DNA from: Alphaproteobacteria bacterium
Lineage (GTDB): Bacteria > Pseudomonadota > Alphaproteobacteria > Micropepsales > Micropepsaceae
Assembly: GCA_947475445.1 (NCBI GenBank)
Contig: CANJLC010000005.1
Location: 1 to 64,000 of the forward strand
Length of the DNA stretch: 64,000 nt
Reading direction: 5' to 3'
The notes beneath the pieces were generated by a model that worked only from the letters and a program-made list of their open reading frames with translations, was not told the DNA's origin and made no database searches. This document shows, piece by piece, positions 8,058 through 16,368 of the stretch (position 1 is the first letter of the stretch; each line of letters opens with the position of its first letter). Both the position numbers and the translations under genes were made by a program.

Positions 8058-9319
8058 CCACCCCCAAATCTCCGGTCTGGCACCCTTTCACCCAGCATGC
8101 CCTGACCCCGGATATGCCGCTGGTCGCCACGGGCGAGGGCGCCTGGCTGCAAACCCAGGGTGGCGATCGCCTGCTCGATGCCATCTCGTCCTGGTGGGTC
8201 ATCACCCATGGCCACCGTCATCCCAGGATAGTCGCCGCCGCCAAGGCGCAGCTGGACCAGCTCGACCAGGTGATCTTCGCCGGCTACAGCCACCAGCCGG
8301 CGGAGGATGTGGCGCGTGAACTGGTGCGCATCGCGCCGCCCGGCCTGGCGCATGTGTTCTATTCCGACAGCGGTTCCACCGCGGTCGAGGTCGGACTCAA
8401 GATGGCGCTGGGCTACTGGCGGGCGCAGGCAAAGCCGCGTCACCGCATCCTCGCGCTGGAACATGCCTATCATGGCGATACCATCGGTGCGATGGCGGCC
8501 GGCGCGCGCGGCGTCTTCAACGCCGCCTATGAACCCCTGCTGTTTGACGTGGAGCGGCTGCCCTTTCCCCAGGGCGCAGCTGCGGACACGCTCGCCGCGC
8601 TGGAAAAACTGGCGCCGGATGCCGCCGCCCTGATTGTGGAGCCCTTGCTGCTGGGCGCCGGCGGCATGCTGACCTATCCGGCGGAAATCCTCGCCGCCAT
8701 GAAACGCATTTGTGAAAAGCATGGCGTGCTTTTCATCGCCGATGAGGTGCTGACCGGTTTTGGCCGCACCGGGTCCCTGTTCGCCTGCGAGCAGGCCGGC
8801 ATTGCGCCCGACATCCTGTGCCTCGCCAAGGGGCTGAGCGGCGGCGTGCTCCCGCTGGCGGCCACCCTGGCGACGGAAGAAATCTTCGCGGCCCATTTTT
8901 CCACCGACCGCAGCCGCACTTTCTTCCATTCCAGCTCTTTCACCGCCAATCCGGTGGCCTGCGCCGCGGCGCGGGCCAATCTGGAAATCTGGAAAAGCGA
9001 ACCGGTGACAGACCGCATCAAGGCGCTTGGCCTGTTGCAGGAGGAACGGCTGGCGGCCTTCCGGCACGACAGGCGTTTTTCGCAGGTGCGCCGCATCGGC
9101 ACGGTGACGGCGCTGGACCTCAAGGTTCCCGATCGCGGCTATCTTGCAGGCGTCGGCCCGGATCTGGCGCGGTTTTTCGCCGGGCGGGGCATCTTGCTGC
9201 GCCCGCTGGGCAATACCATCTATGTCTTGCCGCCTTATTGCGTGATCCCCTCCGAGCTGGATCTCGTATATGATGTGATCGCCGCCGCTGCGGCCAAATT
9301 CGGGAGCCTTCAGGCATGA
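8054..9319 (+). CDS. bioA: Adenosylmethionine-8-amino-7-oxononanoate aminotransferase
   Basis: This class III PLP aminotransferase uses S-adenosylmethionine as amino donor to make 7,8-diaminononanoate. The 421-residue protein shows VWHPFTQH at the start, ISSWWVITHGH, YSDSGSTAVEVGLKMA, LEHAYHGDTIGAMA, FIADEVLTGFGRTGSLFA (PLP Asp) and LCLAKGLSGGVLPL (Schiff-base Lys). It overlaps both neighbours by ATGA. bioB, bioC and bioH are not in the window. Confidence 0.95.
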   Translation: MTTPKSPVWHPFTQHALTPDMPLVATGEGAWLQTQGGDRLLDAISSWWVITHGHRHPRIVAAAKAQLDQLDQVIFAGYSHQPAEDVARELVRIAPPGLAHVFYSDSGSTAVEVGLKMALGYWRAQAKPRHRILALEHAYHGDTIGAMAAGARGVFNAAYEPLLFDVERLPFPQGAAADTLAALEKLAPDAAALIVEPLLLGAGGMLTYPAEILAAMKRICEKHGVLFIADEVLTGFGRTGSLFACEQAGIAPDILCLAKGLSGGVLPLAATLATEEIFAAHFSTDRSRTFFHSSSFTANPVACAAARANLEIWKSEPVTDRIKALGLLQEERLAAFRHDRRFSQVRRIGTVTALDLKVPDRGYLAGVGPDLARFFAGRGILLRPLGNTIYVLPPYCVIPSELDLVYDVIAAAAAKFGSLQA

Positions 9320-9993
9320 GACGCGCCCCGTTCTACGCCATAATCGCCATTGGCCTGGTCATGTCGGCCGCCTCGGCCGCCGATCTGGGCAAGAAGATTC
9401 CGGCACCCGCGCTCGATCCTGCGGGCACCGCTTCCAGCGAAATCGCCGTCCTTGCGGGCGGCTGCTTCTGGGGCCAGCAGGGCGTGTTCGAGCATGTGAA
9501 GGGCGTCAGCAAGGTGGTGTCGGGTTATTCCGGCGGCACCAGGGAAACAGCGTTTTATCCCATCGTCGGCACCGAAACGACAGGCCACGCCGAATCCGTC
9601 CAGATCACCTTCGATCCCAGGGTGATCTCGTTCGGCAAAATCCTGCAGATCTATTTTTCGGTGGCGCATGATCCCACCCAGCTGAACCGCCAGGGTCCCG
9701 ATTCTGGCCCCAGCTATCGTTCGCAAATCTTCTTCGCCAGCCCGGCCCAGGAAAAGACGGCCCGTGCCTATGTCGCCCAGCTCAATGCGGCGCGCCTTTT
9801 TGCGAAACCGATTGTGACGCGGATCGAGGCGCTCAAGGCCTTCTATCCCGCCGAGGATTATCACCAGGACTATCTCTTCCTCCACCCGACCGACGGCTAC
9901 ATCGTCTTTAACGATTTGCCCAAGATCGCGGCGCTGAAGGCGGTCTGGCCGGATTATTACCGCGAGAAACCGGCGCTGCTGGCCGGCCGCTAA
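9316..9993 (+). CDS. msrA: Peptide-methionine (S)-S-oxide reductase MsrA, exported form
   Basis: It repairs S-methionine sulfoxide in proteins. The catalytic motif is GGCFWGQQGVFEHVKGV with Cys50, followed by VVSGYSGG, TGHAESVQI and the PAEDYHQDY region. The first ~22 residues (MRRAPFYAIIAIGLVMSAASAA) form a Sec signal peptide, so this copy acts in the periplasm. It is coupled to bioA by an ATGA overlap. A stand-alone exported MsrB is encoded 1.4 kb downstream on the other strand, with two IalB-like genes in between. The 225-residue length is normal for a single-domain MsrA plus signal peptide. Confidence 0.93.
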   Translation: MRRAPFYAIIAIGLVMSAASAADLGKKIPAPALDPAGTASSEIAVLAGGCFWGQQGVFEHVKGVSKVVSGYSGGTRETAFYPIVGTETTGHAESVQITFDPRVISFGKILQIYFSVAHDPTQLNRQGPDSGPSYRSQIFFASPAQEKTARAYVAQLNAARLFAKPIVTRIEALKAFYPAEDYHQDYLFLHPTDGYIVFNDLPKIAALKAVWPDYYREKPALLAGR

Positions 9994-10082
9994 CCGCTGG
10001 CGGCGGGCGGCAAAAAAGCCGCTCCTGCCTGCCCATTACCGCCTTTTCACCACATTGGGGTGCTAACCAATTGCTGGAAAAA

Positions 10083-10107
10083 GGCAAAGGTGAGCGTTTC
10101 CTTTGCC
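10083..10107 (+). other. Perfect 8-bp hairpin in the msrA-ialB spacer
   Basis: GGCAAAGG (10083-10090) pairs perfectly with CCTTTGCC (10100-10107) around a nine-base loop. It lies about 40 bases upstream of an intrinsic terminator and well before the next start codon. This arrangement could be a leader attenuator or the body of a small RNA. Only the structure is seen; the role is inferred. Confidence 0.4.
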
Positions 10108-10146
10108 CAAATGATCTGCTAACCACTCCGCCGGTTCAGGGGCGAG

Positions 10147-10168
10147 CCGGCCATTCGGGCCGGTTTTT
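10147..10168 (+). terminator. Rho-independent terminator upstream of the IalB-like genes
   Basis: CCGGCC (10147-10152), loop ATTCG, GGCCGG (10158-10163), then five T residues (10164-10168). It precedes ATG 10203. It may end the bio-msrA transcript, a small RNA, or a regulated leader. Confidence 0.7.
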
Positions 10169-10202
10169 CGCCGGACAACAGACAAAAAGCGAATTCAAAC
10201 AG

Positions 10203-10766
10203 ATGAACAAACTGACTGAACGTCTTGTATTGGGCGGCGCCGCCCTGGTGGTCGGCCTTCTGGTCGGCTGGGCCGGCCGCGGTCTTGCTTCCTACAATTC
10301 CAATATGGAAAGCATGACGAGCTACCAGGACTGGCGCACCGCCTGTCCCCCGGCCTCGGTCAAGGAACAGAGCTGCCAGGTGATCGAGGAAATGCTCGAC
10401 AACAACACCCGCGCCCCCGTGGTGCGGATCGCCATCACCAAGGAAGAGAACAAGGAAGTGATCGGCATCACCTTGCCCCTGGGCGTGGCGCTGGAGCCTG
10501 GCCTGAAGCTCACGCTTGGCAAGGATGCGGCCCTGGATGTGCCCTTCCGCACCTGCAGCGCCGTGGGCTGCTTCGCGGTCATGCCGGTCACCGACAAGCT
10601 GATGGCGTCGTTCAAAGCCGCCGAAGACGGCAAGATCACCGCCTATGGCCTGGACGGCAAAGCCGTTGATATCCCCATGTCCTTCAAAGGTTACAGCGAC
10701 GCCCTGCGCGCCTATCACAATGGCGAAACACGGCGCAGTTCCTGGTTCTGGAGAATGTTCTCATGA
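10203..10766 (+). CDS. Invasion-associated locus B (IalB)-like protein, membrane-anchored
   Basis: The 187-residue protein has one N-terminal membrane segment (LVLGGAALVVGLLVGWAG, ~8-25) followed by a periplasmic domain. That domain has the IalB family layout: YQDWRTACP, the central TLPLGVALEPGLKLTL, and paired cysteines FRTCSAVGCFAVMPV (around 120-130). IalB proteins of Bartonella are linked to erythrocyte invasion, but homologues are widespread in free-living alphaproteobacteria with unknown envelope roles. The start at ATG 10203 lies below the terminator; in-frame upstream codons back to 10071 would read through it. It overlaps the next gene by ATGA. Confidence 0.8.
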   Translation: MNKLTERLVLGGAALVVGLLVGWAGRGLASYNSNMESMTSYQDWRTACPPASVKEQSCQVIEEMLDNNTRAPVVRIAITKEENKEVIGITLPLGVALEPGLKLTLGKDAALDVPFRTCSAVGCFAVMPVTDKLMASFKAAEDGKITAYGLDGKAVDIPMSFKGYSDALRAYHNGETRRSSWFWRMFS

Positions 10767-11323
10767 CAATTTCGAAACTCTTGACCGGTCTTGTTCTCGC
10801 CGGCGGCCTGGTGCTGCCCGGTCTCGCGCTGGCGCAGGGTGCTGCGCCCGTGGTGCCGACCGACACCAAGACAATCGGCTCCTGGACGGTGCGTTGCTAT
10901 CCCAATGGCGGCCCGCGCCCCTGCGACATGTCGGAAGTGATGCAGGACAAGAATACCGGCCAGCGCGTGCTGGGCGTTTCCTTCGCCTTTGATCCGATGG
11001 CCGACCGCCATGTCGTGCAGATCGCCGTGCCCCTGGGCGTGGCCATCCAGAGCGGCATCGTCATCAAGGCGGCGTCCTTCACCTCGGAAAAGATGCCCTA
11101 CCGGCGCTGCGACAATGCCGGCTGCTATGTCGAGATGATCATTCCCAACCAGCTGACCGATACGCTGGCCCAGTCCGGCAACAGCAGCACGGTCAATATT
11201 GCCGCCAATGCCGGCAAGGTTGTTCCCTTGCCGCTTTCGCTGGACGGCTTCGCTGCCGCGCATGACGCCATGATGACGTTGGCCCGCCAGAAGGCCAAGC
11301 CCGCCGAAGCGCCCAAGCCGTAA
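10763..11323 (+). CDS. Invasion-associated locus B (IalB)-like protein, secreted
   Basis: The 186-residue protein has a cleavable signal peptide ending at ALAQGA (~25). Its domain is parallel to that of its upstream neighbour: IGSWTVRCYPNGG, QIAVPLGVAIQSGIVI and the cysteine pair YRRCDNAGCYVEM. The two adjacent genes look like an old tandem duplication in which one copy keeps a membrane anchor. The C-terminus is Pro/Lys/Ala-rich (KAKPAEAPKP). A strong terminator follows at 11347. Function is unknown beyond family membership. Confidence 0.82.
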   Translation: MTISKLLTGLVLAGGLVLPGLALAQGAAPVVPTDTKTIGSWTVRCYPNGGPRPCDMSEVMQDKNTGQRVLGVSFAFDPMADRHVVQIAVPLGVAIQSGIVIKAASFTSEKMPYRRCDNAGCYVEMIIPNQLTDTLAQSGNSSTVNIAANAGKVVPLPLSLDGFAAAHDAMMTLARQKAKPAEAPKP

Positions 11324-11346
11324 TCACGGTTTTTTCAGACAGGAAA

Positions 11347-11374
11347 AGAGCCGCTCTTGGGCGGCTCTTTTTTT
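11347..11374 (+). terminator. Rho-independent terminator between IalB and msrB
   Basis: AGAGCCGC (11347-11354), six-base loop, GCGGCTCT (11361-11368), then six or more T. It ends the two-gene IalB transcript and touches the 3' end of the convergent msrB. Confidence 0.85.
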
Positions 11375-11831
11375 ATGCGGCTTTGAAACTCAGCGCCACG
11401 CCATTCATGCAATATCTCAAGCCCGTGGGCCTGGGACCATCTTCGAAAACATGGCCCAGATGGCCGCCGCAGCGCCGGCAATGCACTTCCACGCGCTCAA
11501 CGCCCAGGCTGGTATCGCGCGATGTTTCCACCGCGTTCGGCAGCGGCTTCCAGAAACTCGGCCAGCCGGTGCGGCTGTCATACTTGGTGTCCGAGGAAAA
11601 ATTGGGCAGCGCGCAACCGGCGCAGGAATAAGTTCCCTTGCGCGTGTTGAAATCCAGCGGGCTGGAGAATGGCTGCTCCGTGCCTTCTTCGCGCAGGACA
11701 TGAAAGGCGGCGGGCGAAAGCTGCGCTTTCCAGGCGGCCACGCTCTTGCTGACTTCAAAAGCGGCCACGCGCGTGGCGGCGTAACTTGTTGCTCCCAGCA
11801 GCAGGCCGATCGTGAATGTCCGTCTGTCCAT
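11373..11831 (-). CDS. msrB: Peptide-methionine (R)-S-oxide reductase MsrB, exported form
   Basis: It reduces R-methionine sulfoxide in proteins. The 152 residues show YSCAGCALPNFSS and VHCRRCGGHLGHVFEDG (four zinc cysteines), RTGWPSFW, and the catalytic RYCMNGVALSF. The N-terminus MDRRTFTIGLLLGATSYAATRV has a twin-arginine-like start and a hydrophobic core, so export (Tat or Sec) is likely. The start at ATG 11831 fits this signal; upstream in-frame codons lack homology. With the exported MsrA it would cover both sulfoxide epimers outside the cytoplasm. Confidence 0.92.
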   Translation of the reverse strand: MDRRTFTIGLLLGATSYAATRVAAFEVSKSVAAWKAQLSPAAFHVLREEGTEQPFSSPLDFNTRKGTYSCAGCALPNFSSDTKYDSRTGWPSFWKPLPNAVETSRDTSLGVERVEVHCRRCGGHLGHVFEDGPRPTGLRYCMNGVALSFKAA

Positions 11832-11944
11832 GAAGTCCTCCGGTCTGCTCAATATAGGCATCTTCTGCCGTAAAAAAAGGCACAGGAACCAAGACTTGCA
11901 ACATCCGTTATCTCCCTCGTTCCCCAAACCCAACAGGAGTTTTC

Positions 11945-12127
11945 ATGGACAAGGACAGGATTGCCGGTTCCGCCAACCAGGCTAAGGGCGCCATCAAGGA
12001 GGCCGCTGGCACACTCACCGGCGACGCCAAGCTCAAGGCCGAAGGCGCGGCCGACAAGGCCACCGGCAAGGTGCAGAATGCGGTTGGCGGCGCCAAAGAC
12101 GCCATTCGCGATGCCTTGAAGCACTAA
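11945..12127 (+). CDS. CsbD family stress protein
   Basis: The 60-residue hydrophilic protein has the CsbD repeat pattern: MDKDRIAGSANQAKGAIKEA, TGDAKLKAEGAADKATGKVQN, DAIRDALKH. CsbD-like proteins are abundant, largely unstructured general-stress proteins of unknown mechanism. It is divergent from msrB across 113 bases, has a plausible AGGAG site just upstream, and ends in a strong terminator, so it is monocistronic. Confidence 0.9.
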   Translation: MDKDRIAGSANQAKGAIKEAAGTLTGDAKLKAEGAADKATGKVQNAVGGAKDAIRDALKH

Positions 12128-12141
12128 ACGGCCTTTCTCTC

Positions 12142-12180
12142 AAAAGCCCGGTATCGCTCTTGCGGATACCGGGCTTTTTT
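12142..12180 (+). terminator. Rho-independent terminator after csbD-like gene
   Basis: AAAAGCCCGGTATC (12142-12155) pairs with GATACCGGGCTTTT (12165-12178) across a nine-base loop and is followed by T. It is a long, perfect stem that should isolate the CsbD gene from sppA. Confidence 0.9.
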
Positions 12181-12226
12181 GCGCCCCACGCGCTATAAGG
12201 GGCGCCGTGCTCCCGAAGGATTCGCC

Positions 12227-14011
12227 ATGATCGCCCTGTTACGCTGGCTTCGCTCCATTCTGGCCGCAGTCCTGAACGGCGTCGCCAAGTTCGTTTTGCT
12301 GCTGGTGCTGGTGGCCGGTGTGCTGTTGGTGTTTTCGCTGGCGCGCGGCGACGGGCAGCCCGACAACATGGTGCTGACGATGGATTTGCGCTCGTCCATC
12401 GCGGATTCCGCCACCGGCCCCAGCTTTCCGCTGGCAAACCGTCCGGTGACAATCATGGACCTGGTATTTGCGCTGGACGCAGCGGGCCGCGACAAGCGCG
12501 TCAAGGGCGCGGTGATCCGGCTGGGCGGCGGCGCACTTTCCCTCGCCCAGGCGGAAGAATTGACCGAAGTGCTGAAACGCTTCCGCGCCCAGGGCAAATT
12601 CGTCATTGCCCAGGCCACGGCTTTTTCCGGCGCCGGCATGGGCGATTATGTGCTGGCGACAGCGGCGGACCAGATCTGGGTGCAGCCCAAAAGCGACTTC
12701 GCCGTGTCCGGCGCCGGCGCGGGCACGGTTTTCCTGCGCGGACTGTTCGACAAGATCCATGCCGTGCCGCAAATGGCCAAGCGTTCGGAATACAAGAGCG
12801 CCGCCGACATGTTCATGGAAAAATCCATGACGGCGCCCGACCGCGAACAGCTCACGGCCGTGATGCAGTCCTGGTACGATTCCGCGCTGGCAGCGGCCGC
12901 GCCGGCACGCCGCCTCAGCAAGGCGCAGTTGCAGGCTGCGTTCGAAGCCAGCCCGCAATTCGCCGAAGATGCCAGGGCGAAGGGCCTGCTGGACCGCATC
13001 GGCTATGACGATGACGCACTGGCGGCAGCCACGGGGCGGGCCGGCAACGGCGCCAAGTCCGTCAAGATCAGCGATTATATCAAGAGCCGCGATTCCGACT
13101 TCAGCACGGCCGGCGCCAATATCGCCGTGGTGGAGGCGGCGGGCGAAATCGCCGACGGCACGGCGCAGAACAGCCTGCTCTCGGGTTCTTCCGGCATCGC
13201 CAGCGACGATCTGTCGGCGGCGATCCGCCAGGCGACGCGCGATGCGAACATCAAGGCCATCGTGCTGCGGGTGGATTCGCCCGGCGGATCGGTCACCGCC
13301 TCCGACCAGATTCTCGATGCCGTGAAGAAGGCGCAAAAGGCCGGCAAGCCCGTGGTGGTGAGCATGGGCGGGGTGGCGGCGTCGGGCGGCTATTACATCG
13401 CCGCCAGCGCCGAGCGCATCGTGGCCCAGCCCGCCACGCTGACCGGCTCGATCGGTGTCCTCACGGGCAAGGTTTCGTTCGGCGGCACGGCCGACCTGAT
13501 CGGCGTGCGGATGGATGAAGTTGCGGTCGGCAAGAACACGCTGATGGATTCGCCCGTCACGCCCTATACGCCCGAGCAGTGGGCGGCGCTGAACCATGAA
13601 GCCGATGTGATCTACCAGGATTTCCTGGGCAAGGTGGCGGCGGGGCGGCACTTGCCGCTGGCAAAGGTGGCGGATGCGGCGCGGGGCCGGGTCTGGACCG
13701 GCGCCGATGCCAAGGCCCATGGCCTGGTCAACGAGCTGGGCGGTTTCTGGACGGCGGCGCGCCTTGCGGCGCAATTGGCCAGGATCGACCCTGCCCAGAT
13801 GGCCTTTCGCATCTATCCCCGCCCGAAAGGCTTCCTGGACGGGCTGGCAAAGCTGTTTGGCGGCGCTGGCGACAGCGTGAAGGCGCTGGAGGGCCTCAGC
13901 ACCCTGATGCACCTGCCTGGCGTGCAGGGCGTGGTGGAGGCGGTTCGGGATGCCCCCCGCCGGGGGATTGAACTGCGTGCCCCCAACTTGCCCCGGAGCT
14001 TTGGCAATTAA
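12227..14011 (+). CDS. sppA: Signal peptide peptidase SppA, long (67K) type
   Basis: This membrane-anchored serine protease degrades cleaved signal peptides. The 594-residue protein has an N-terminal hydrophobic anchor (~12-38, VLNGVAKFVLLLVLVAGVLL) and two tandem S49 domains. The catalytic dyad is visible: Lys190 in RSEYKSAADMF of the first domain and Ser386 in GGVAASGGYYIAA of the second. TLTGSIGVLTGKVSF is also typical. The ATG 12227 start has GAAGGAT upstream. The double-domain architecture is full length. It appears to be transcribed alone. Confidence 0.93.
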   Translation: MIALLRWLRSILAAVLNGVAKFVLLLVLVAGVLLVFSLARGDGQPDNMVLTMDLRSSIADSATGPSFPLANRPVTIMDLVFALDAAGRDKRVKGAVIRLGGGALSLAQAEELTEVLKRFRAQGKFVIAQATAFSGAGMGDYVLATAADQIWVQPKSDFAVSGAGAGTVFLRGLFDKIHAVPQMAKRSEYKSAADMFMEKSMTAPDREQLTAVMQSWYDSALAAAAPARRLSKAQLQAAFEASPQFAEDARAKGLLDRIGYDDDALAAATGRAGNGAKSVKISDYIKSRDSDFSTAGANIAVVEAAGEIADGTAQNSLLSGSSGIASDDLSAAIRQATRDANIKAIVLRVDSPGGSVTASDQILDAVKKAQKAGKPVVVSMGGVAASGGYYIAASAERIVAQPATLTGSIGVLTGKVSFGGTADLIGVRMDEVAVGKNTLMDSPVTPYTPEQWAALNHEADVIYQDFLGKVAAGRHLPLAKVADAARGRVWTGADAKAHGLVNELGGFWTAARLAAQLARIDPAQMAFRIYPRPKGFLDGLAKLFGGAGDSVKALEGLSTLMHLPGVQGVVEAVRDAPRRGIELRAPNLPRSFGN

Positions 14012-14038
14012 AGTTCTTTTACTGCTGCAACAGAGATA

Positions 14039-14044
14039 TATAAT
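14039..14044 (+). promoter_or_regulatory. Possible -10 element upstream of xseB-dxs
   Basis: The 116-base gap between sppA and xseB is clearly AT-richer than its surroundings and holds a perfect TATAAT at 14039-14044. No good -35 is placed 16-18 bases upstream. A separate TTGACT at 14055-14060 lacks a matching -10. Weak, sequence-only call. Confidence 0.25.
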
Positions 14045-14127
14045 TTCCCACTGCTTGACTATATAGCGCAGATGCAGCAAACCTGCGAAATTATGACAGA
14101 GGTGCGTCGGGGGCGACGCGCCCAGAC

Positions 14128-14403
14128 ATGGTGGAACCAGTGACCAATTCCGCATCCCTGAAAAAGCCGGCCGCCGAGGTCGGCAGCCTGAGCTTTGAAG
14201 CTGCGCTGGGCGAGCTGGAAGGCATTGTCTCGCGCCTGGAGCAGGGTGAAGTGGATCTGGAAGATTCCATCGCGCTGTATGAGCGCGGCCAGGCGCTGAA
14301 GGCGCATTGCGAAGCCAAGCTGAAGGCCGCCGAAGGGCGTCTGGAAAAACTGGTGTTGGGCGCCAACGGTCCCGTCGGAAGCGAGACCGTCAATGCGGCG
14401 TGA
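14128..14403 (+). CDS. xseB: Exodeoxyribonuclease VII small subunit
   Basis: The 91-residue helical protein has the XseB core LSFEAALGELEGIVSRLEQG, then EVDLEDSIALYERGQALKAHC and AEGRLEKLV. It binds XseA to form the ssDNA exonuclease used in repair. The large subunit gene is in this same window at 30106, not adjacent. It lies 12 bases upstream of dxs, a common alphaproteobacterial pairing. The start at ATG 14128 is followed by a ~20-residue non-conserved lead, so a later start is possible. Confidence 0.9.
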   Translation: MVEPVTNSASLKKPAAEVGSLSFEAALGELEGIVSRLEQGEVDLEDSIALYERGQALKAHCEAKLKAAEGRLEKLVLGANGPVGSETVNAA

Positions 14404-14415
14404 ATTGGAGTCAGT

Positions 14416-16350
14416 ATGACGAGTTCGTCCCGGACGCCGCTGCTGGATGGCATCCAGTCTCCCGCCGACCTGCGCAGGCTGCCCAAGGCGCAGCTGCGTC
14501 AGGTGGCCGATGAATTGCGCACCGACCTGATTGATATCGTCTCGGTGACCGGCGGCCATTTCGGCGCCGGGCTGGGCGTGGTCGAACTGACCACCGCGTT
14601 GCATTATGTGTTCAATACGCCCGATGACCGCCTGATCTGGGATGTGGGCCACCAGGCCTATCCGCACAAGATTCTCACCGGCCGCCGCGGCCGCATGCGC
14701 AGCTTGCGCCAGGGGGGAGGCCTGTCCGGCTTCACCCGGCGCAGCGAAAGCGAATATGACCCCTTCGGTGCCGCCCATTCCTCGACCTCGATCTCGGCGG
14801 GCCTGGGCATGGCGGTGGCGCGCGATCTTCTCGGGGCCACGAACAACGTCATTGCCGTGATCGGCGACGGCTCGATGAGCGCGGGCATGGCCTATGAGGC
14901 GATGAACAATGCCGGCGCCCACAAGAACCGGCTGATCGTCATCCTGAACGACAACGACATGTCCATTGCACCGCCGGTTGGCGCCATGAGCGCCTATCTG
15001 GCGCGGCTGGTTTCCAGCCGTTCCTTCACCGGCATGCGCAATTTCTTCAAGCGCCTGGCGCGCAAGATGCTGCCGCGCGGGCTGTTCAAGGTGGCGCAGC
15101 GCACGGAAGAATTTGCCCGCGGCATCGCCATGGGCGGCACGCTGTTTGAGGAGCTTGGTTTTTATTATGTCGGTCCGATCGACGGCCACAATCTCGATCA
15201 TCTGATCCCGGTGCTGGAGAATGTCCGTGATACCATCACCGGCCCGGTGCTGGTGCATGTCGTGACCAAGAAGGGCCATGGCTATGCCCCGGCGGAAGCA
15301 GCCCCCGACAAATACCACGCAGTCAGCAAGTTCACGGTTCTCACCGGCGAACAGAAGAAGCCGGCGCCCAGCAATCCGCAATACCAGAAAGTGTTCGGCG
15401 AAGCCCTGATCGCGGAAGCGAAAAAGGACAGTTCCATTGTCGCCATCACTGCCGCCATGCCGTCCGGTACCGGCGTGGATTTGTTCGGCAAGGCGTTCCC
15501 GGAGCGCACCTTCGATGTCGGCATTGCCGAGCAGCATGCCGTGACCTTCGCCGCGGGCCTTGCCACCGAAGGCATGAAGCCGTTCTGCGCCATCTATTCG
15601 ACCTTCCTGCAGCGCGCCTATGACCAGGTGGTGCATGACGTGGCAATCCAGTCGCTGCCGGTGCGCTTCGCCATGGACCGTGCCGGGCTTGTCGGCGCCG
15701 ATGGCGCCACCCATGCCGGCAGCTTCGACATTGCCTATCTGGCGACCCTGCCCAATTTCGTGGTGATGGCCGCCGCCGACGAGGCCGAGCTGACCCACAT
15801 GGTCGCCACCCAGGTGGCGATCAACGACCGGCCCAGCGCCCTGCGTTATCCGCGCGGCGAGGGCACCGGCGTTGCCCGGCCCAGCGAAGGCGTGGCCCTG
15901 CCCATCGGCAAGGGGCGCATGATCCGCGAAGGCTCCGGTATCGCCATTCTCAGCTTCGGCACACGCCTGGGCGAAGTGATGCTGGCGGCCGAAAAATTGT
16001 CCGCATACGGACTATCTCCCACCATCGCCGATGCCCGTTTCGCCAAGCCGCTGGACGCGGAATTGATCACGAAGCTGGCACGCGAGCATGAAGTCCTTGT
16101 CACCATCGAGGAAGGGGCCGCCGGCGGCTTTGGCGCCCATGTCGCCCATTTCCTGGCCTGGGAAGGCCTCCTGGACAGGGGGCTGAAGTTCCGCCCCATG
16201 ACCCTGCCGGATATCTTCCAGGAGCATGACACGCCCGAGCGCATGTATGCCGAGGCCGGGCTGGACGCCGATGGCATCGTGCTGACGGTTCTCAACGCCC
16301 TGGGCCGCTCCAACGAAGTCCCCGCCGCAGCAGTTGGCCGCATCGCCTAA
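14416..16350 (+). CDS. dxs: 1-deoxy-D-xylulose-5-phosphate synthase
   Basis: It condenses pyruvate and glyceraldehyde-3-phosphate with TPP, the first step of the MEP isoprenoid pathway and a precursor for thiamine and PLP. The 644 residues are full length. Seen are [18 protein letters not shown], the TPP motif [18 protein letters not shown]...NDNDMSI, the transketolase Pyr domain with [18 protein letters not shown], and [23 protein letters not shown] site lies six bases before ATG 14416. It probably shares the xseB transcript, with tlyA 18 bases downstream. Confidence 0.97.
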   Translation: MTSSSRTPLLDGIQSPADLRRLPKAQLRQVADELRTDLIDIVSVTGGHFGAGLGVVELTTALHYVFNTPDDRLIWDVGHQAYPHKILTGRRGRMRSLRQGGGLSGFTRRSESEYDPFGAAHSSTSISAGLGMAVARDLLGATNNVIAVIGDGSMSAGMAYEAMNNAGAHKNRLIVILNDNDMSIAPPVGAMSAYLARLVSSRSFTGMRNFFKRLARKMLPRGLFKVAQRTEEFARGIAMGGTLFEELGFYYVGPIDGHNLDHLIPVLENVRDTITGPVLVHVVTKKGHGYAPAEAAPDKYHAVSKFTVLTGEQKKPAPSNPQYQKVFGEALIAEAKKDSSIVAITAAMPSGTGVDLFGKAFPERTFDVGIAEQHAVTFAAGLATEGMKPFCAIYSTFLQRAYDQVVHDVAIQSLPVRFAMDRAGLVGADGATHAGSFDIAYLATLPNFVVMAAADEAELTHMVATQVAINDRPSALRYPRGEGTGVARPSEGVALPIGKGRMIREGSGIAILSFGTRLGEVMLAAEKLSAYGLSPTIADARFAKPLDAELITKLAREHEVLVTIEEGAAGGFGAHVAHFLAWEGLLDRGLKFRPMTLPDIFQEHDTPERMYAEAGLDADGIVLTVLNALGRSNEVPAAAVGRIA

Positions 16351-16368
16351 ACACGCTAGAGAACGCCC

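Noticed and set aside
10071-10202. N-terminal extension of the first IalB-like protein to 10071
   Set aside because: It would read through a hairpin and an intrinsic terminator, and ATG 10203 starts directly before the membrane segment.
14055-14060. TTGACT as a -35 box upstream of xseB
   Set aside because: No acceptable -10 hexamer at 16-18 bases spacing.
12239-14155. 638-codon minus-strand open frame opposite sppA
   Set aside because: Antisense shadow of a full-length SppA with intact catalytic residues; low-complexity His/Gly/Arg composition.
14059-15798. 579-codon minus-strand open frame opposite xseB/dxs
   Set aside because: Shadow of dxs; no recognisable motifs.
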